Below, one piece after another: positions 15,383 through 24,836 of a DNA stretch of 64,000 bases (within the stretch, counting starts at the first letter, position 1; every line of letters starts with the position of its first letter). The translations under genes and the position numbers were made by a program. Origin of the DNA: an uncultured Blautia sp. (lineage in GTDB: Bacteria > Bacillota > Clostridia > Lachnospirales > Lachnospiraceae); NCBI GenBank assembly GCA_934364795.1, contig CAKRMK010000016.1:1-64000 (forward strand). Direction: 5' to 3'. Below the pieces are notes generated by a model. It did no database searches. It was not told the DNA's origin and saw nothing but the letters and a program-made list of their open reading frames with translations.

Positions 15383-16893
15383 GCAAAAACTATTTATTGG
15401 GAATCGACATTGGAACCAGTGCATGCAAGGTTGCAGTGTTTGACAGAGAAGGTAAGGTGATAGCTTCTGCCACAGGAGATTATCCTGTGTATTATCCTCA
15501 GGAAGGATGGGCACAGCAGAAACCGGACGAGTGGTGGAGTGTAGTTTGCAGTGCAGTCAGGAAATGTCTTGTGAAAGGGGATATTCCTCCGGAAGAGATT
15601 GCCGGTGTTGGAATTGACGGACAGAGCTGGTCTGCTATCGCTATTGATAAAGAGGGAAAGGTTCTGACTGACACTCCTATCTGGATGGATACCAGAGCAC
15701 AGGAAATCTGCGACAGGCTGAATCAGGAAATTGGCAGTGATAATATCTTTCAGGTTGCCGGCAATTCTCTTCAGCCCTCTTATACTACAGCGAAAATTTT
15801 ATGGTACAGAGAAAACCAGCCGGAAGTATATAAGAATATTTACAAAATTCTTCAGTCCAACAGCTTTATAGCTTACAGACTGACTGGCACTGTAACACAG
15901 GATCTGTCTCAGGGATATGGTTTACATTGCTTTAATATGCACACAGGTAAATGGGATGAGAAAATGTGTGAGAAGCTGGGAATCCCCATGGATTTTCTGC
16001 CAGATATTGTGCCATGTGACCAGGTTGTAGGAACTGTTACAAGGACTGCTGCAGAACAGAGCGGACTGGCAGAAGGAACCCCTGTAGTGGCTGGAGGATT
16101 AGATGCTGCCTGCGGCACTTTGGGGGCCGGAGTCATTCATCCGGGTGAGACACAGGAACAGGGTGGACAGGCCGGAGGAATGAGCATCTGTACAGATACT
16201 TATAAGGCAGATCCAAGCTTAATACTGGGCTTTCATGTTGTTCCAGGCCAGTGGCTGCTTCAGGGAGGAACTACCGGTGGCGGCGGTGTAATGCGCTGGT
16301 TTGAAAGAGAGTTTGGAGAGTTTGAGAGAAGCCAGGAGGAGAAAACCGGCAAATCCTCTCTTACCAGGTTTAACGAAATTGCAGAAGCAATTCCGGCTGG
16401 AAGTGACGGAGTTGTTTTTCTTCCATATATGTCCGGAGAACGTTCACCTATCTGGAACCCATATGCAAAAGGCGTATTCTATGGACTTGATTTTGCAAAG
16501 AATAAAGGTCATATGTTGCGTGCCTGCATGGAAGGTGTTGCATTTTCTCTGCGCCATAATCTGGAAGTGGCAGAGAATGCAGGAGCCAGTGTAAGTGTTC
16601 TTAGGGCTATGGGAGGTTCGGCAAATTCACTTCTCTGGACCCAGATTAAGGCAGACATAACGGGAAAGACTGTTGTAGTGCCTGCGTCTGATACGGCGAC
16701 CACTCTTGGAGCGGCAATTCTCGCTGGTGTCGGAGTAGGATTTTATAAAGATTATGAGGAGGCAGTGTCCATGACTGTTAAGGAAACCCGACGCCATGAG
16801 CCTGATCCTTCAAATAAAGAAGTTTATGACAAAGCATACCGTGCATACAGAGATTTATATGATTCTTTGGAACATATGATGGTGCGGCAGTAA
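15379..16893 (+). CDS. FGGY-family carbohydrate kinase (xylulokinase-like)
   Basis: The 504-aa protein has the N-terminal phosphate-binding LGIDIGTSACKVAVFD, the substrate region GVGIDGQSWSAIAID, the catalytic Asp242 in GGLDAACGTLGAG, and the second-domain signature MGGSANSLLWTQIKADI. It resembles xylulokinase by pattern. Its position beside a GatD-like dehydrogenase suggests it phosphorylates a polyol or ketose at the end of the chain before oxidation. This would replace PTS phosphorylation, since no PTS gene is present. Translationally coupled to the LacI gene by an ATGA overlap. Confidence 0.87.
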   Translation: MSKNYLLGIDIGTSACKVAVFDREGKVIASATGDYPVYYPQEGWAQQKPDEWWSVVCSAVRKCLVKGDIPPEEIAGVGIDGQSWSAIAIDKEGKVLTDTPIWMDTRAQEICDRLNQEIGSDNIFQVAGNSLQPSYTTAKILWYRENQPEVYKNIYKILQSNSFIAYRLTGTVTQDLSQGYGLHCFNMHTGKWDEKMCEKLGIPMDFLPDIVPCDQVVGTVTRTAAEQSGLAEGTPVVAGGLDAACGTLGAGVIHPGETQEQGGQAGGMSICTDTYKADPSLILGFHVVPGQWLLQGGTTGGGGVMRWFEREFGEFERSQEEKTGKSSLTRFNEIAEAIPAGSDGVVFLPYMSGERSPIWNPYAKGVFYGLDFAKNKGHMLRACMEGVAFSLRHNLEVAENAGASVSVLRAMGGSANSLLWTQIKADITGKTVVVPASDTATTLGAAILAGVGVGFYKDYEEAVSMTVKETRRHEPDPSNKEVYDKAYRAYRDLYDSLEHMMVRQ

Positions 16894-16907
16894 GGAGGTA
16901 TTCTAAG

Positions 16908-17957
16908 ATGAAAGCAGCAGTTGTAGTTGCAAATGAAGACGTACAGTATCAGGAGATTGAAGAGCCACAGGCAAAACCAGGATGGGTTAAAATTAAAGTA
17001 AAAGCATCTGGAATCTGCGGTTCTGATGTTCCACGTGTATTAAATCACGGAGTTCATTTCTATCCAATTGTTCTTGGACATGAATTTTCCGGTGATATTG
17101 TAGAAGTAGGAGAGGGTGTAACTAAGGTAAAAGTTGGTGACAGAGTATCAGGTGCACCGCTTCTTCCGTGTATGAAATGTGATGACTGCCAGAATGGTAA
17201 TTTCTCTTTATGCAAGCATTACAGCTTTATCGGTTCAAGACAGCAGGGAAGTAATGCCGATTATGTGGTAATTCCGGAACAGAATGCAATCCCATTTGAT
17301 CCATCCATTTCTTATGAACAGGGAGCAATGTTTGAGCCATCTACAGTTGCTCTTCATGGACTTTTGCAGAATGATTATCAGGGTGGCCAGTGCGTGGCAA
17401 TTTTAGGCTGTGGAACAATTGGAATTTTTACCATGCAGTGGGCAAAGATTTTTGGTTCCAAGAAAGTTGTAGTATTTGATATCAGTCAGGAGCGTCTTGA
17501 ACTTGCGAAACGTATGGGTGCAGATGCCGTAATTGACACTACCAAAGAAAATTATATGGAAGAGGCTATGGCACTTACCGATGGTAAAGGTTATGGCTAT
17601 GTATTTGAGACTGCAGGACAGGTACCGACTATGCATATGGCATTTGAGCTTGCTGCCAACAAAGCTCATGTATGCTTTATTGGTACACCTCATGCAGACC
17701 TTACCTTTACACCAAAGCAGTGGGAGAATATGAACCGTAAGGAATTTAAGCTGACAGGTTCCTGGATGTCTTACAGCTCTCCGTTCCCGGGAAAGGAATG
17801 GGAACTGACAGCACATTATTTTGCTACAGGTCAGCTGAAATTTGATCCGGGATTTATTTATCGCAAAATGCCTATGAGCCAGGCACAGGAAGCATTCCAG
17901 TTATATAAGACTCCTGGACTTGTAAAAGGCAAGATTCTTCTGATGAATGAGGATTAA
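16908..17957 (+). CDS. Zinc alcohol dehydrogenase, galactitol-1-phosphate 5-dehydrogenase-like
   Basis: The 349-aa medium-chain dehydrogenase has catalytic zinc residues Cys37, His58 and Glu59 and structural zinc cysteines 88, 91, 94 and 102. The NAD site is LGCGTIGIF, about 166-174. Several stretches are those of GatD: ICGSDVPR, HFYPIVLGHEFSG, PLLPCMKCDDC, FIGSRQQG and GSWMSYSSPFPGKEWE. By this likeness it would oxidise galactitol-1-phosphate to tagatose-6-phosphate, which the next gene could phosphorylate. Preceded by AAGGAGG, 14 bases after the kinase. Confidence 0.85.
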   Translation: MKAAVVVANEDVQYQEIEEPQAKPGWVKIKVKASGICGSDVPRVLNHGVHFYPIVLGHEFSGDIVEVGEGVTKVKVGDRVSGAPLLPCMKCDDCQNGNFSLCKHYSFIGSRQQGSNADYVVIPEQNAIPFDPSISYEQGAMFEPSTVALHGLLQNDYQGGQCVAILGCGTIGIFTMQWAKIFGSKKVVVFDISQERLELAKRMGADAVIDTTKENYMEEAMALTDGKGYGYVFETAGQVPTMHMAFELAANKAHVCFIGTPHADLTFTPKQWENMNRKEFKLTGSWMSYSSPFPGKEWELTAHYFATGQLKFDPGFIYRKMPMSQAQEAFQLYKTPGLVKGKILLMNED

Positions 17958-17962
17958 ATATT

Positions 17963-18892
17963 ATGATCTTGACAGTAACATTAAATGCTGCAATTGATAA
18001 GCGCTATGTAGTAGATAATTTTCAGGTTGGACAGGTGAACCGCGTAAAGGAATGTACATATGTACCGGGAGGAAAGGGACTTAATGTTTCGAAACCGGCG
18101 TCTATCTATGGCGCGGATGTAGTTGCAACCGGATTTGTAGGTGGTCATGCAGGAGCCTATATAGAAGATGCCCTGAAGCCGTTTGGAATTAAAGGTGCAT
18201 TTTATCATGTAGATGCTGAAAGTCGTTCCTGCATCAATATCTGGGATGAAATTAATCACATTCAGACAGAATTTCTGGAACCGGGTTTTACTCTTACAGA
18301 AGAAGATTTTAAAGGCTTTGAAGCAAAGTTCCGAGAACTGGTAAAAGAGGCAAAGGTAGTTGCCATGTCCGGAAGTGTTCCGAAAGGATTAGATGGAACT
18401 GCTTATCAGCGACTGGTTAAAATTGTGAAAGAGGCTGGAATTCCTGTAATCTTGGATACAAGCGGAAAGCTTCTGGAAATGGGAATAGAGGCACTGCCTA
18501 CCATGATTAAACCGAATATTGATGAAATTCGTATGCTCACAGGCAAAAGCTGTGACGATATACAGGAAATCATAGAGGCTGCAAAAGCGATTCATGAAAG
18601 AGGCGTAAAAATCGTAGCAGTTTCTCTTGGTGCAGATGGTTCTCTTGCCGTTGGAGATGATGGAATTTACAGGGCTCGTGTACCGAAGATAAATGCTGTG
18701 AATACAGTTGGCTGTGGAGATTCCATGATAGCAGGCTTTGCACTTGGTCTGGCAGAGGGACTTTCTCTGGAAGATACTTTAAGACGGGCCAGCGCAATTT
18801 CAGCAGCTGCTGCAATGCGGGAAGAAACAGGCTTTTTTGTAATGGAAGATATGGAGAAGCTTCTTCCACAGATTGAGATTACTAAGTTATAA
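17963..18892 (+). CDS. PfkB-family kinase (tagatose-6-phosphate / 1-phosphofructokinase type)
   Basis: The 309-aa protein carries both PfkB signatures: YVPGGKGLNVSK (about 33-44) and NTVGCGDSMIAGF with catalytic Asp253. Opening ILTVTLNAAIDKRY is that of the LacC/FruK subgroup, which phosphorylates sugar phosphates to bisphosphates, rather than ribokinase. Given its neighbours, tagatose-6-phosphate to tagatose-1,6-bisphosphate is the likely reaction. It starts five bases after the dehydrogenase with its ribosome-binding site inside that gene. Confidence 0.86.
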   Translation: MILTVTLNAAIDKRYVVDNFQVGQVNRVKECTYVPGGKGLNVSKPASIYGADVVATGFVGGHAGAYIEDALKPFGIKGAFYHVDAESRSCINIWDEINHIQTEFLEPGFTLTEEDFKGFEAKFRELVKEAKVVAMSGSVPKGLDGTAYQRLVKIVKEAGIPVILDTSGKLLEMGIEALPTMIKPNIDEIRMLTGKSCDDIQEIIEAAKAIHERGVKIVAVSLGADGSLAVGDDGIYRARVPKINAVNTVGCGDSMIAGFALGLAEGLSLEDTLRRASAISAAAAMREETGFFVMEDMEKLLPQIEITKL

Positions 18893-18996
18893 GATAATCA
18901 TAAGATAATTAGGTAATTCAGCTAAAAAATTATTTGCTGAAAATACATTCGGAAATGTAAGAATGTAAGGCAAATTTAATAAGGGAGGATAAAAAA

Positions 18997-20007
18997 ATGA
19001 CAATGATTGATCCGGCAATTGTTCCTCAGAGAACTCTTTATACGGGTGCTAAGATGCCAGCTGTTGGTATGGGAACTTTTGGAAGTGACCATGCAGATGC
19101 TGATGCAGTTTCCGCTGCGGTAGCAGGAGCTATTCGTGTGGGCTACCGTTCCTTTGACTGTGCAGCCTGCTATGGAAACGAAGACATGATTGGACAGGTA
19201 TTTGCAGATGCTTTTGCAGAAGGCGTTGTAAAGAGAGAAGATCTTTTTATTGCATCCAAGGTATGGAATGACATGCATGGTGATGGAGATGTACTTCTTG
19301 CATGTGCAAAGACATTAAAGGATCTTAAACTTGACTATCTGGATATGTATTATGTTCACTGGCCATTCCCGAATTATCATGCTCCTCATTGTGATGTGGA
19401 TTCAAGAAATCCAGATTCCAAACCATTTACAGTAGAACGCTTCATGAAAACATGGAGACAGATGGAACGTCTGGTAGATATGGGACTGACAAAACATATC
19501 GGTATGTCCAATATGACAATCCCGAAGCTGGAAGCAGTACTTCCACTTTGCAGAATTAAACCTGCAGCAATTGAAATGGAGCTTCATCCATGCTTCCAGC
19601 AGCCAGAGCTGTTTGATTATTGCAGAAAGCATGGTATTGAAGTGGTTGGATTCTGTCCCATTGGTTCCCCGGAACGTCCGGAGAGAGATAAAATGCCAGA
19701 AGACATTGCTGATATCGAGTTACCGGAATTAAAGGCAATTGCACAGGCACACGGAGTTCATCCGGCTGTTATCTGTATTAAATGGGCAGTACAAAGAGGC
19801 GTATCTCCGATTCCTTTCTCTCTGAAAGAAAAGAACTACACTATGAATCTGAAGTGTGTTACAGAAGATCCGCTGACAGAGGAAGAAATGGAAACAATTC
19901 GTTCTCTGGATAAAAATAACCGTCTGATCAAAGGTCATGTATTCCTGTGGGAAGGTGCAAAAGACTGGCATGATCTGTGGGATGAGGATGGAGTTATTGT
20001 AAAATAG
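18997..20007 (+). CDS. Aldo/keto reductase (aldose/xylose-reductase-like)
   Basis: The 336-aa TIM-barrel protein shows the AKR tetrad by pattern: Asp in RSFDCAACYGNE, Tyr in CYGNE, Lys in FIASKVWN and His in YVHWPFP. GMSNMTIPKL and the long C-terminal loop (GHVFLWEGAKDWHDLW) are like those of xylose/aldose reductases. It would reduce an aldose to a polyol with NAD(P)H. As last gene of the operon it could feed the polyol branch, for example galactose to galactitol (inference). A small TTCAGC/GCTGAA stem at about 18918-18941 precedes it. Confidence 0.85.
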   Translation: MTMIDPAIVPQRTLYTGAKMPAVGMGTFGSDHADADAVSAAVAGAIRVGYRSFDCAACYGNEDMIGQVFADAFAEGVVKREDLFIASKVWNDMHGDGDVLLACAKTLKDLKLDYLDMYYVHWPFPNYHAPHCDVDSRNPDSKPFTVERFMKTWRQMERLVDMGLTKHIGMSNMTIPKLEAVLPLCRIKPAAIEMELHPCFQQPELFDYCRKHGIEVVGFCPIGSPERPERDKMPEDIADIELPELKAIAQAHGVHPAVICIKWAVQRGVSPIPFSLKEKNYTMNLKCVTEDPLTEEEMETIRSLDKNNRLIKGHVFLWEGAKDWHDLWDEDGVIVK

Positions 20008-20015
20008 AAATAGAC

Positions 20016-20061
20016 AAAAGCTGCAGAGTTTGTAAAAGTAGGACAACTTTGCAGCTTTTTT
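20016..20061 (+). terminator. Rho-independent terminator of the aldolase-to-reductase operon
   Basis: AAAAGCTGCAGAGTT (20016-20030) pairs with AACTTTGCAGCTTTT (20045-20059) with a single mismatch, followed by Ts. Confidence 0.85.
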
Positions 20062-20121
20062 GCCCAATTTTTAAGTAGGAATATTCTGATAGCTGATTAT
20101 TTTTTTATAATCTATGTAAGA

Positions 20122-20155
20122 TTGCATAATAAGAGACGCTATGTTAATATAACAT
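20122..20155 (+). promoter_or_regulatory. Promoter with overlapping palindrome ahead of the sensor genes
   Basis: TTGCAT (20122-20127), 17-base spacer, TAATAT (20145-20150). The palindrome ATGTTA-ATA-TAACAT (20141-20155) covers the -10 box, which suggests control at this site. Confidence 0.55.
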
Positions 20156-20242
20156 TTAGACGAAATGAATATTGTGCATAAATTGATATCTGGGGGATAT
20201 TGACTGGCTGCACATTGCATATGGGAAGGAAAAGCAAAAACT

Positions 20243-21865
20243 ATGTATAGAATTTTACTTGTAGATGATGAAATCCTTGTGCGAGAGGCTATCAAGGAGA
20301 ATATTGACTGGAAATCTATGGATTGTGAACTGGTTGGTGATTGTGAAAACGGGCGGCAGGCTGCTGATTTTGTGAAAGAACATCCTGTTGATATTGTACT
20401 TACAGATATTCTTATGCCCTATATGGATGGGATGGAATTAAGCCATTTTCTTCATGATAACTATCCGGAAATTGTAATTGTCATCTTCAGTGGTTTTGGA
20501 GAATTTGAATATGCAAAAAAAGCTATTCAGTATAATGTTAGTGAGTATTTGCTTAAGCCGGTAACTGCCATGGAGCTTAGAGAAGTTATTGGCAAAATGA
20601 AAGAAAAAGTAGATCAGCAAAGAAAAGAGAAAAAGCGATTGGAGGATCTGAAAAAGACTTCTAAGGATTATCATAAAAATGCACTTGTGATTCGTTCTAA
20701 GGCTATTGAAGCACTGGTAAGCTGTACAAGAGATGTGCAGGAAAGTGTGGAAGAACTTGCCGGAATGGGAATTACCCTGGAGGCAGATTCTTATCGGGTT
20801 GCAGTTTTTGATATGGATCTGTATTCCGAAATCCATAAAATCGATATGGAAAAAAGGCAGGAAAGCGCACTGATGGCCTTTGTTCTTTTTAATGTAGCAG
20901 ATGAAATTATCAAAGAAAAAAATGCCGGAATTGCCTATCAGGAAGGCAACAATCGTGTGTGCATCCTTTTTATGGGAGAAAGAACCCGTGATTTTTCTGA
21001 TGAAATATATGCATTGTGTGAAAAAATCCAGCAGAAAGTAAAAGAAGTAATTGGAATTGAAGTTTCAGCAGGAATCGGAGGCTGGGTGAGAACTCCCGGA
21101 GAACTGATCCGGTCACATGAACAGGCAGAAAAAGCAATAGGACTTCGTTATCTTCTTGGTGGAAATCTTCTGATTGATACAGAAGAACTGAATTCTGAAA
21201 GAAATCTTTCTCTTTTACAGCCTCTGGAGGAAATGATGGATGGAATTCGAAATGGAAATGACAGGGAAATGAACCATGCTCTGTCTGTTATGAAGAAAAG
21301 CATCATGGAAGCCAGAATGGATAAAAGCCAGGTATGTGTCTGCCTTCAGATGATCCTTCGGCATGCAGGAAGCTGCTGGGAGGCTGTTACTTCTGAAGAC
21401 GAAGATCTGTTTCACAAGAGAGAAGTTCTGATGGGAAAGGTGACTGAACAAAAGACTTTTGAAGAGGCTTTCGCTATGGCTGAGGAGTATGTACATGAGG
21501 TTTTTGACAGATGTACTTCTCTGAACAGTTCCAATGGACAAAAACAGGCAGTTATAGCTATGGACTATATCCGCAAACATTACATGGAACAGGCATTGAG
21601 TCTGAATGAGATCTGTTCTTATCTGAATATCAGTACCAGTTATTTTAGTACTATTTTTAAAGACGCCACAGGCGGTACATTCCTGGAGTTTTTGGGGAAA
21701 ATCCGCATGGAGAAGGCGAAAGAACTTCTGGAACAGACAACAATGAAAAACTATGAAATTGCTGAAAAAGTTGGTTTCTCTGATCCTCATTATTTCAGTA
21801 TTTCCTTTAAGAAAATGACAGGAAAGACGCCTACAGAATACGCAAAAGAAAAAAGAGGCAATTGA
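20243..21865 (+). CDS. YesN-type response regulator with AraC output domain
   Basis: The 540-aa protein has a receiver domain (1-120; acidic pair Asp8/Asp9, phospho-acceptor Asp55 in LTDILMP, Lys in EYLLKPV). A middle region (about 150-400) follows, then a C-terminal double helix-turn-helix (about 440-535, LSLNEICSYLNISTSYFSTIFK and YEIAEKVGFSDPHYFSISFKK). Such regulators work with YesM-type kinases to switch on nearby sugar ABC importers. The kinase gene follows 14 bases later and the importer is just beyond, so the transporter promoter around 24833 is the expected target. Confidence 0.93.
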   Translation: MYRILLVDDEILVREAIKENIDWKSMDCELVGDCENGRQAADFVKEHPVDIVLTDILMPYMDGMELSHFLHDNYPEIVIVIFSGFGEFEYAKKAIQYNVSEYLLKPVTAMELREVIGKMKEKVDQQRKEKKRLEDLKKTSKDYHKNALVIRSKAIEALVSCTRDVQESVEELAGMGITLEADSYRVAVFDMDLYSEIHKIDMEKRQESALMAFVLFNVADEIIKEKNAGIAYQEGNNRVCILFMGERTRDFSDEIYALCEKIQQKVKEVIGIEVSAGIGGWVRTPGELIRSHEQAEKAIGLRYLLGGNLLIDTEELNSERNLSLLQPLEEMMDGIRNGNDREMNHALSVMKKSIMEARMDKSQVCVCLQMILRHAGSCWEAVTSEDEDLFHKREVLMGKVTEQKTFEEAFAMAEEYVHEVFDRCTSLNSSNGQKQAVIAMDYIRKHYMEQALSLNEICSYLNISTSYFSTIFKDATGGTFLEFLGKIRMEKAKELLEQTTMKNYEIAEKVGFSDPHYFSISFKKMTGKTPTEYAKEKRGN

Positions 21866-21879
21866 TTGGAGAGTGACAA

Positions 21880-23691
21880 ATGGAGGAAAAACAGACTCAG
21901 ACAAAGCTTTTTAAAGGTTTTAAAAGTATTCAGAGTACTATATTTGCAGCTATTTCTGTACTGGTTCTGTGTGCGGTTATTGTTGCCACTCTGATTTCAG
22001 TTCGTTATACCAATTCAGCGATTTATGAGAACTCTGTTATTTATACACAAACGATTATCCGGCAGTTGAATCAGAATATTGATTCTTACATTACCTATAT
22101 GGATAACATTGCTTCTGTAATAGCGAAAAGTCAGGATGCTTATCAGCTTTTATACCAACAGATAGGGGAAGATGAAGCTACAAAGGAAGGACATCGCAAA
22201 CGTTTACTTGAACAATTTAATACGATTTTGAAAAGCCGTGAAGATATCCGAAATATCGGAATTGTACAAAAAGATGGAGTTATGCTGATAAACAGTGGAT
22301 ATCAGGCAATCAATCCAGATCTGGACCTTTCCACACAGGAATGGTATACAAACGCAGTTGACAATTATAATCAGTACTGCCTGACATCTTCACATGTACA
22401 GCATGTGATAAAAGGACAGCGCCCCTGGGTAATAACACTTAGCCGTGAAATACATAATTTTTATGGCACAGGAAACAGTGACGGAGTTGTATTTATAGAT
22501 CTGAACTATAATGCTATCATAAATCTGTGCGATCAGAACAGCATAGGGGATAGAGGCTATGTGTTTATCCTGGATCAAGATGGAAATATTGTATATCATC
22601 CCAGCCAGCAGCAGTTATATAATGAACTTCAGACAGAGAATATTGACACTGTTATGAACGCTGATTCGGATATAGTAGTAACCGGGGAGGGGGACGATGA
22701 GAAAATCTATACCCTTTCCCATTCTGAAACTACAGGCTGGACCATTGTGGGCTGCGTGAATATGGCAGAACTTTTAAAAGACAGCAGGGAAGCCAACAAT
22801 ATATATGTAATGACTGCCATTGTGCTGGTTGCCATTGCCATGATTCTATCCAGTTTTATTGCACGCAGCATTACCCTTCCAATTCAGAAGCTTCGTGATT
22901 CTATGAAAAAGGTACAGGAAGGAGACTTTAAAGCTGCCGATGTGGTGATTCCTTCCCAGAATGAAATTGGAAGCCTTACAACCTCCTTCAATGCCATGAC
23001 CCATAGAATTGAAGAGCTGATGGAGGAAAATGTCAAAGAGCAGGAGCAGAAGCGGAAAATTGAGCTGAAGGCATTACAGTCTCAGATCAACCCTCATTTT
23101 CTGTATAATACCCTGGATTCTATAATATGGATGGCAGAAGGAAAGAAATATGAGGATGTAGTACTGATGACAGCATCTCTTGCAAGGCTTTTGCGCCAGA
23201 GTATCAGTAATGAGGATGAAACTGTGCTCATCGGGCAGGAAATCCAATATGTAAAGAGCTATCTTACCATTCAGAAAATGCGCTACAAGGATAAGCTGGA
23301 GTTTGAAATTAATGTAGATCCTTCTATTAACAGTGTCCATATTGTAAAGCTGGTACTGCAGCCGATTGTGGAAAATGCTATCTATCATGGCCTGAAATAT
23401 AAAGAATCAAAAGGCCTGCTCACTGTAACTGGGTATCAGAAAAATCAAAATGCGGTGATCGAGATTACAGATGACGGAGTAGGAATGGATGAGGAAACCT
23501 TGAATCATATTTTTGAAAAACATAAGGTTAATTACCGGTCTAATGGAGTAGGTGTGTACAATGTGCAAAAAAGACTTTGCATGTACTATGGAAAAGAATA
23601 TGGCCTGCATTATGAAAGCGAGCCGGGACATGGCACAACTGTCACAGTGACGATTCCCATGGAACAGGAGGAACAACATGAAAAAGCGTAA
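21880..23691 (+). CDS. YesM-type sensor histidine kinase
   Basis: The 603-aa protein has TM1 (about 17-40), an outside sensor region (about 40-300, Cache-like by length), TM2 (about 306-328), a HAMP segment (RSITLPIQKLRDSM), a coiled linker, and a His_kinase domain with phospho-acceptor His406 in QINPHFLYNTLDS. An HATPase domain follows (VLQPIVENAIYHG, DDGVGM, GVGVYNVQKRL). It shares an overlap of 14 bases with the following membrane-anchored sugar-binding protein, which argues that the kinase reads the ligand through that protein. Confidence 0.93.
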   Translation: MEEKQTQTKLFKGFKSIQSTIFAAISVLVLCAVIVATLISVRYTNSAIYENSVIYTQTIIRQLNQNIDSYITYMDNIASVIAKSQDAYQLLYQQIGEDEATKEGHRKRLLEQFNTILKSREDIRNIGIVQKDGVMLINSGYQAINPDLDLSTQEWYTNAVDNYNQYCLTSSHVQHVIKGQRPWVITLSREIHNFYGTGNSDGVVFIDLNYNAIINLCDQNSIGDRGYVFILDQDGNIVYHPSQQQLYNELQTENIDTVMNADSDIVVTGEGDDEKIYTLSHSETTGWTIVGCVNMAELLKDSREANNIYVMTAIVLVAIAMILSSFIARSITLPIQKLRDSMKKVQEGDFKAADVVIPSQNEIGSLTTSFNAMTHRIEELMEENVKEQEQKRKIELKALQSQINPHFLYNTLDSIIWMAEGKKYEDVVLMTASLARLLRQSISNEDETVLIGQEIQYVKSYLTIQKMRYKDKLEFEINVDPSINSVHIVKLVLQPIVENAIYHGLKYKESKGLLTVTGYQKNQNAVIEITDDGVGMDEETLNHIFEKHKVNYRSNGVGVYNVQKRLCMYYGKEYGLHYESEPGHGTTVTVTIPMEQEEQHEKA

Positions 23692-24664
23692 ACAATGGAT
23701 CATGCTGTTTTGTGCGGCGCTGACAGTATGTGTGGTTTCAGGGGCAATTTTGCACATTCGTCAGAAAAATAACAATAAAAAATGGTCATTGATTTATATT
23801 CCAAAAACAGAAGATGGAACGAATGATTTCTGGACCTCTCTTATTTCCGGAACCAGGATGGCGGCACAGGAATGTGGGGCGAACCTGGAAATTCTGGCAC
23901 CAGAGCGGGAACAGGATGTGGAAATTCAAAATAAGCTTCTGGAAGAAGCAATCGAAAAGGATCCGGATGCAATTTTGTTTTCACCTTCCAGTTTTGATGC
24001 CTCCGATGAACTTCTTCAGCAGGCAAAGGAAAAAGGAATCAAGATCACATTTATAGATTCTTATACGGAGAATAATATTCAGGATATGACGGTAGCGACG
24101 AACAACCTGGAGGCAGGCAGAATGTTGGGAGAGTATGCAAAAACGCTTCTTAACGAGAATTCCAAAATTGCAATTGTAAGCCATGTTAAAGGTGTATCAA
24201 CAGCTATTGAAAGAGAACAGGGCTTTCGGGAAGGCCTTGGGGAATATGATAAGAATGTAGTAGATGTAGTTTACTGCAATTCCCAGTTTGATAAGGCTTC
24301 CGAGCTTACAGAAGAACTTATGAAGAAATATCCGGATCTGGAAATGATTGCAGGAATGAATGAGTATTCCTCTGTAGGCGCTGCAAGAGCGGTTCAGAGA
24401 GAAAATATGGAAAATCAGATACAGGTAGTTGGAGTGGATAGTTCCCAGGAAGCAGTCCAGCTTATGGAAAAGGGCGTGTTTAAGGGAATTGTAGTTCAGA
24501 AGGCCTTTAAAATGGGATATCTTGGAGTTACAGAGACTGTAAGGATGCTGCATGGAAAACCATACGATGAGAATGTAAATTCCGGCTGCCAGCTTGTAAC
24601 ACCGGAGAATATGTATTCCAGCGAAATTGAAAAACTGATTTTTCCATTTAATTCATTAAAATGA
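23678..24664 (+). CDS. Membrane-anchored ribose-type sugar-binding protein, likely sensory
   Basis: The 328-aa protein has a single N-terminal membrane helix (about 8-28) without a lipobox, then a type I periplasmic binding fold (LIYIPKTEDGTNDFWTSLI, AILFSPSSFDASDEL, ITFIDSYT, VVGVDSSQEAVQLM). It overlaps the histidine kinase by 14 bases and is separated from the importer by over 300 bases, where a separate dedicated binding protein exists (28623). It therefore resembles sensor proteins such as XylFII of xylose-sensing three-component systems rather than a transport component. The ligand is unknown. Confidence 0.82.
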   Translation: MKKRKQWIMLFCAALTVCVVSGAILHIRQKNNNKKWSLIYIPKTEDGTNDFWTSLISGTRMAAQECGANLEILAPEREQDVEIQNKLLEEAIEKDPDAILFSPSSFDASDELLQQAKEKGIKITFIDSYTENNIQDMTVATNNLEAGRMLGEYAKTLLNENSKIAIVSHVKGVSTAIEREQGFREGLGEYDKNVVDVVYCNSQFDKASELTEELMKKYPDLEMIAGMNEYSSVGAARAVQRENMENQIQVVGVDSSQEAVQLMEKGVFKGIVVQKAFKMGYLGVTETVRMLHGKPYDENVNSGCQLVTPENMYSSEIEKLIFPFNSLK

Positions 24665-24750
24665 TATCAGGATCAAAAGGTCAAATATGAGAAAGCAGCG
24701 ATTTACGCAGTAAATCAGCGGATTTTGAAAAAATAATTTCATGTGTTAAA

Positions 24751-24836
24751 GTAATAGTGCATATTTTCCATAAAAGGTTAAAAATTTATGACCATATCGT
24801 AAATATTTAACCTTTTTCTGGAAAATATTCTATTAC
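24751..24836. repeat. Long imperfect palindrome, about 31-base arms
   Basis: GTAATAG (24751) pairs with CTATTAC (24830-24836). ATATTTTCCATAAAAGG.. (24761-24782) pairs with the segment 24806-24828, the two differing by one insertion and one or two mismatches. The centre (TTTATG against CGTAAA) also pairs partly, so almost the whole 86 bases is symmetric. It abuts the -35 box of the importer promoter. It contains the TGGAAAAT word in both orientations. Confidence 0.7.
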
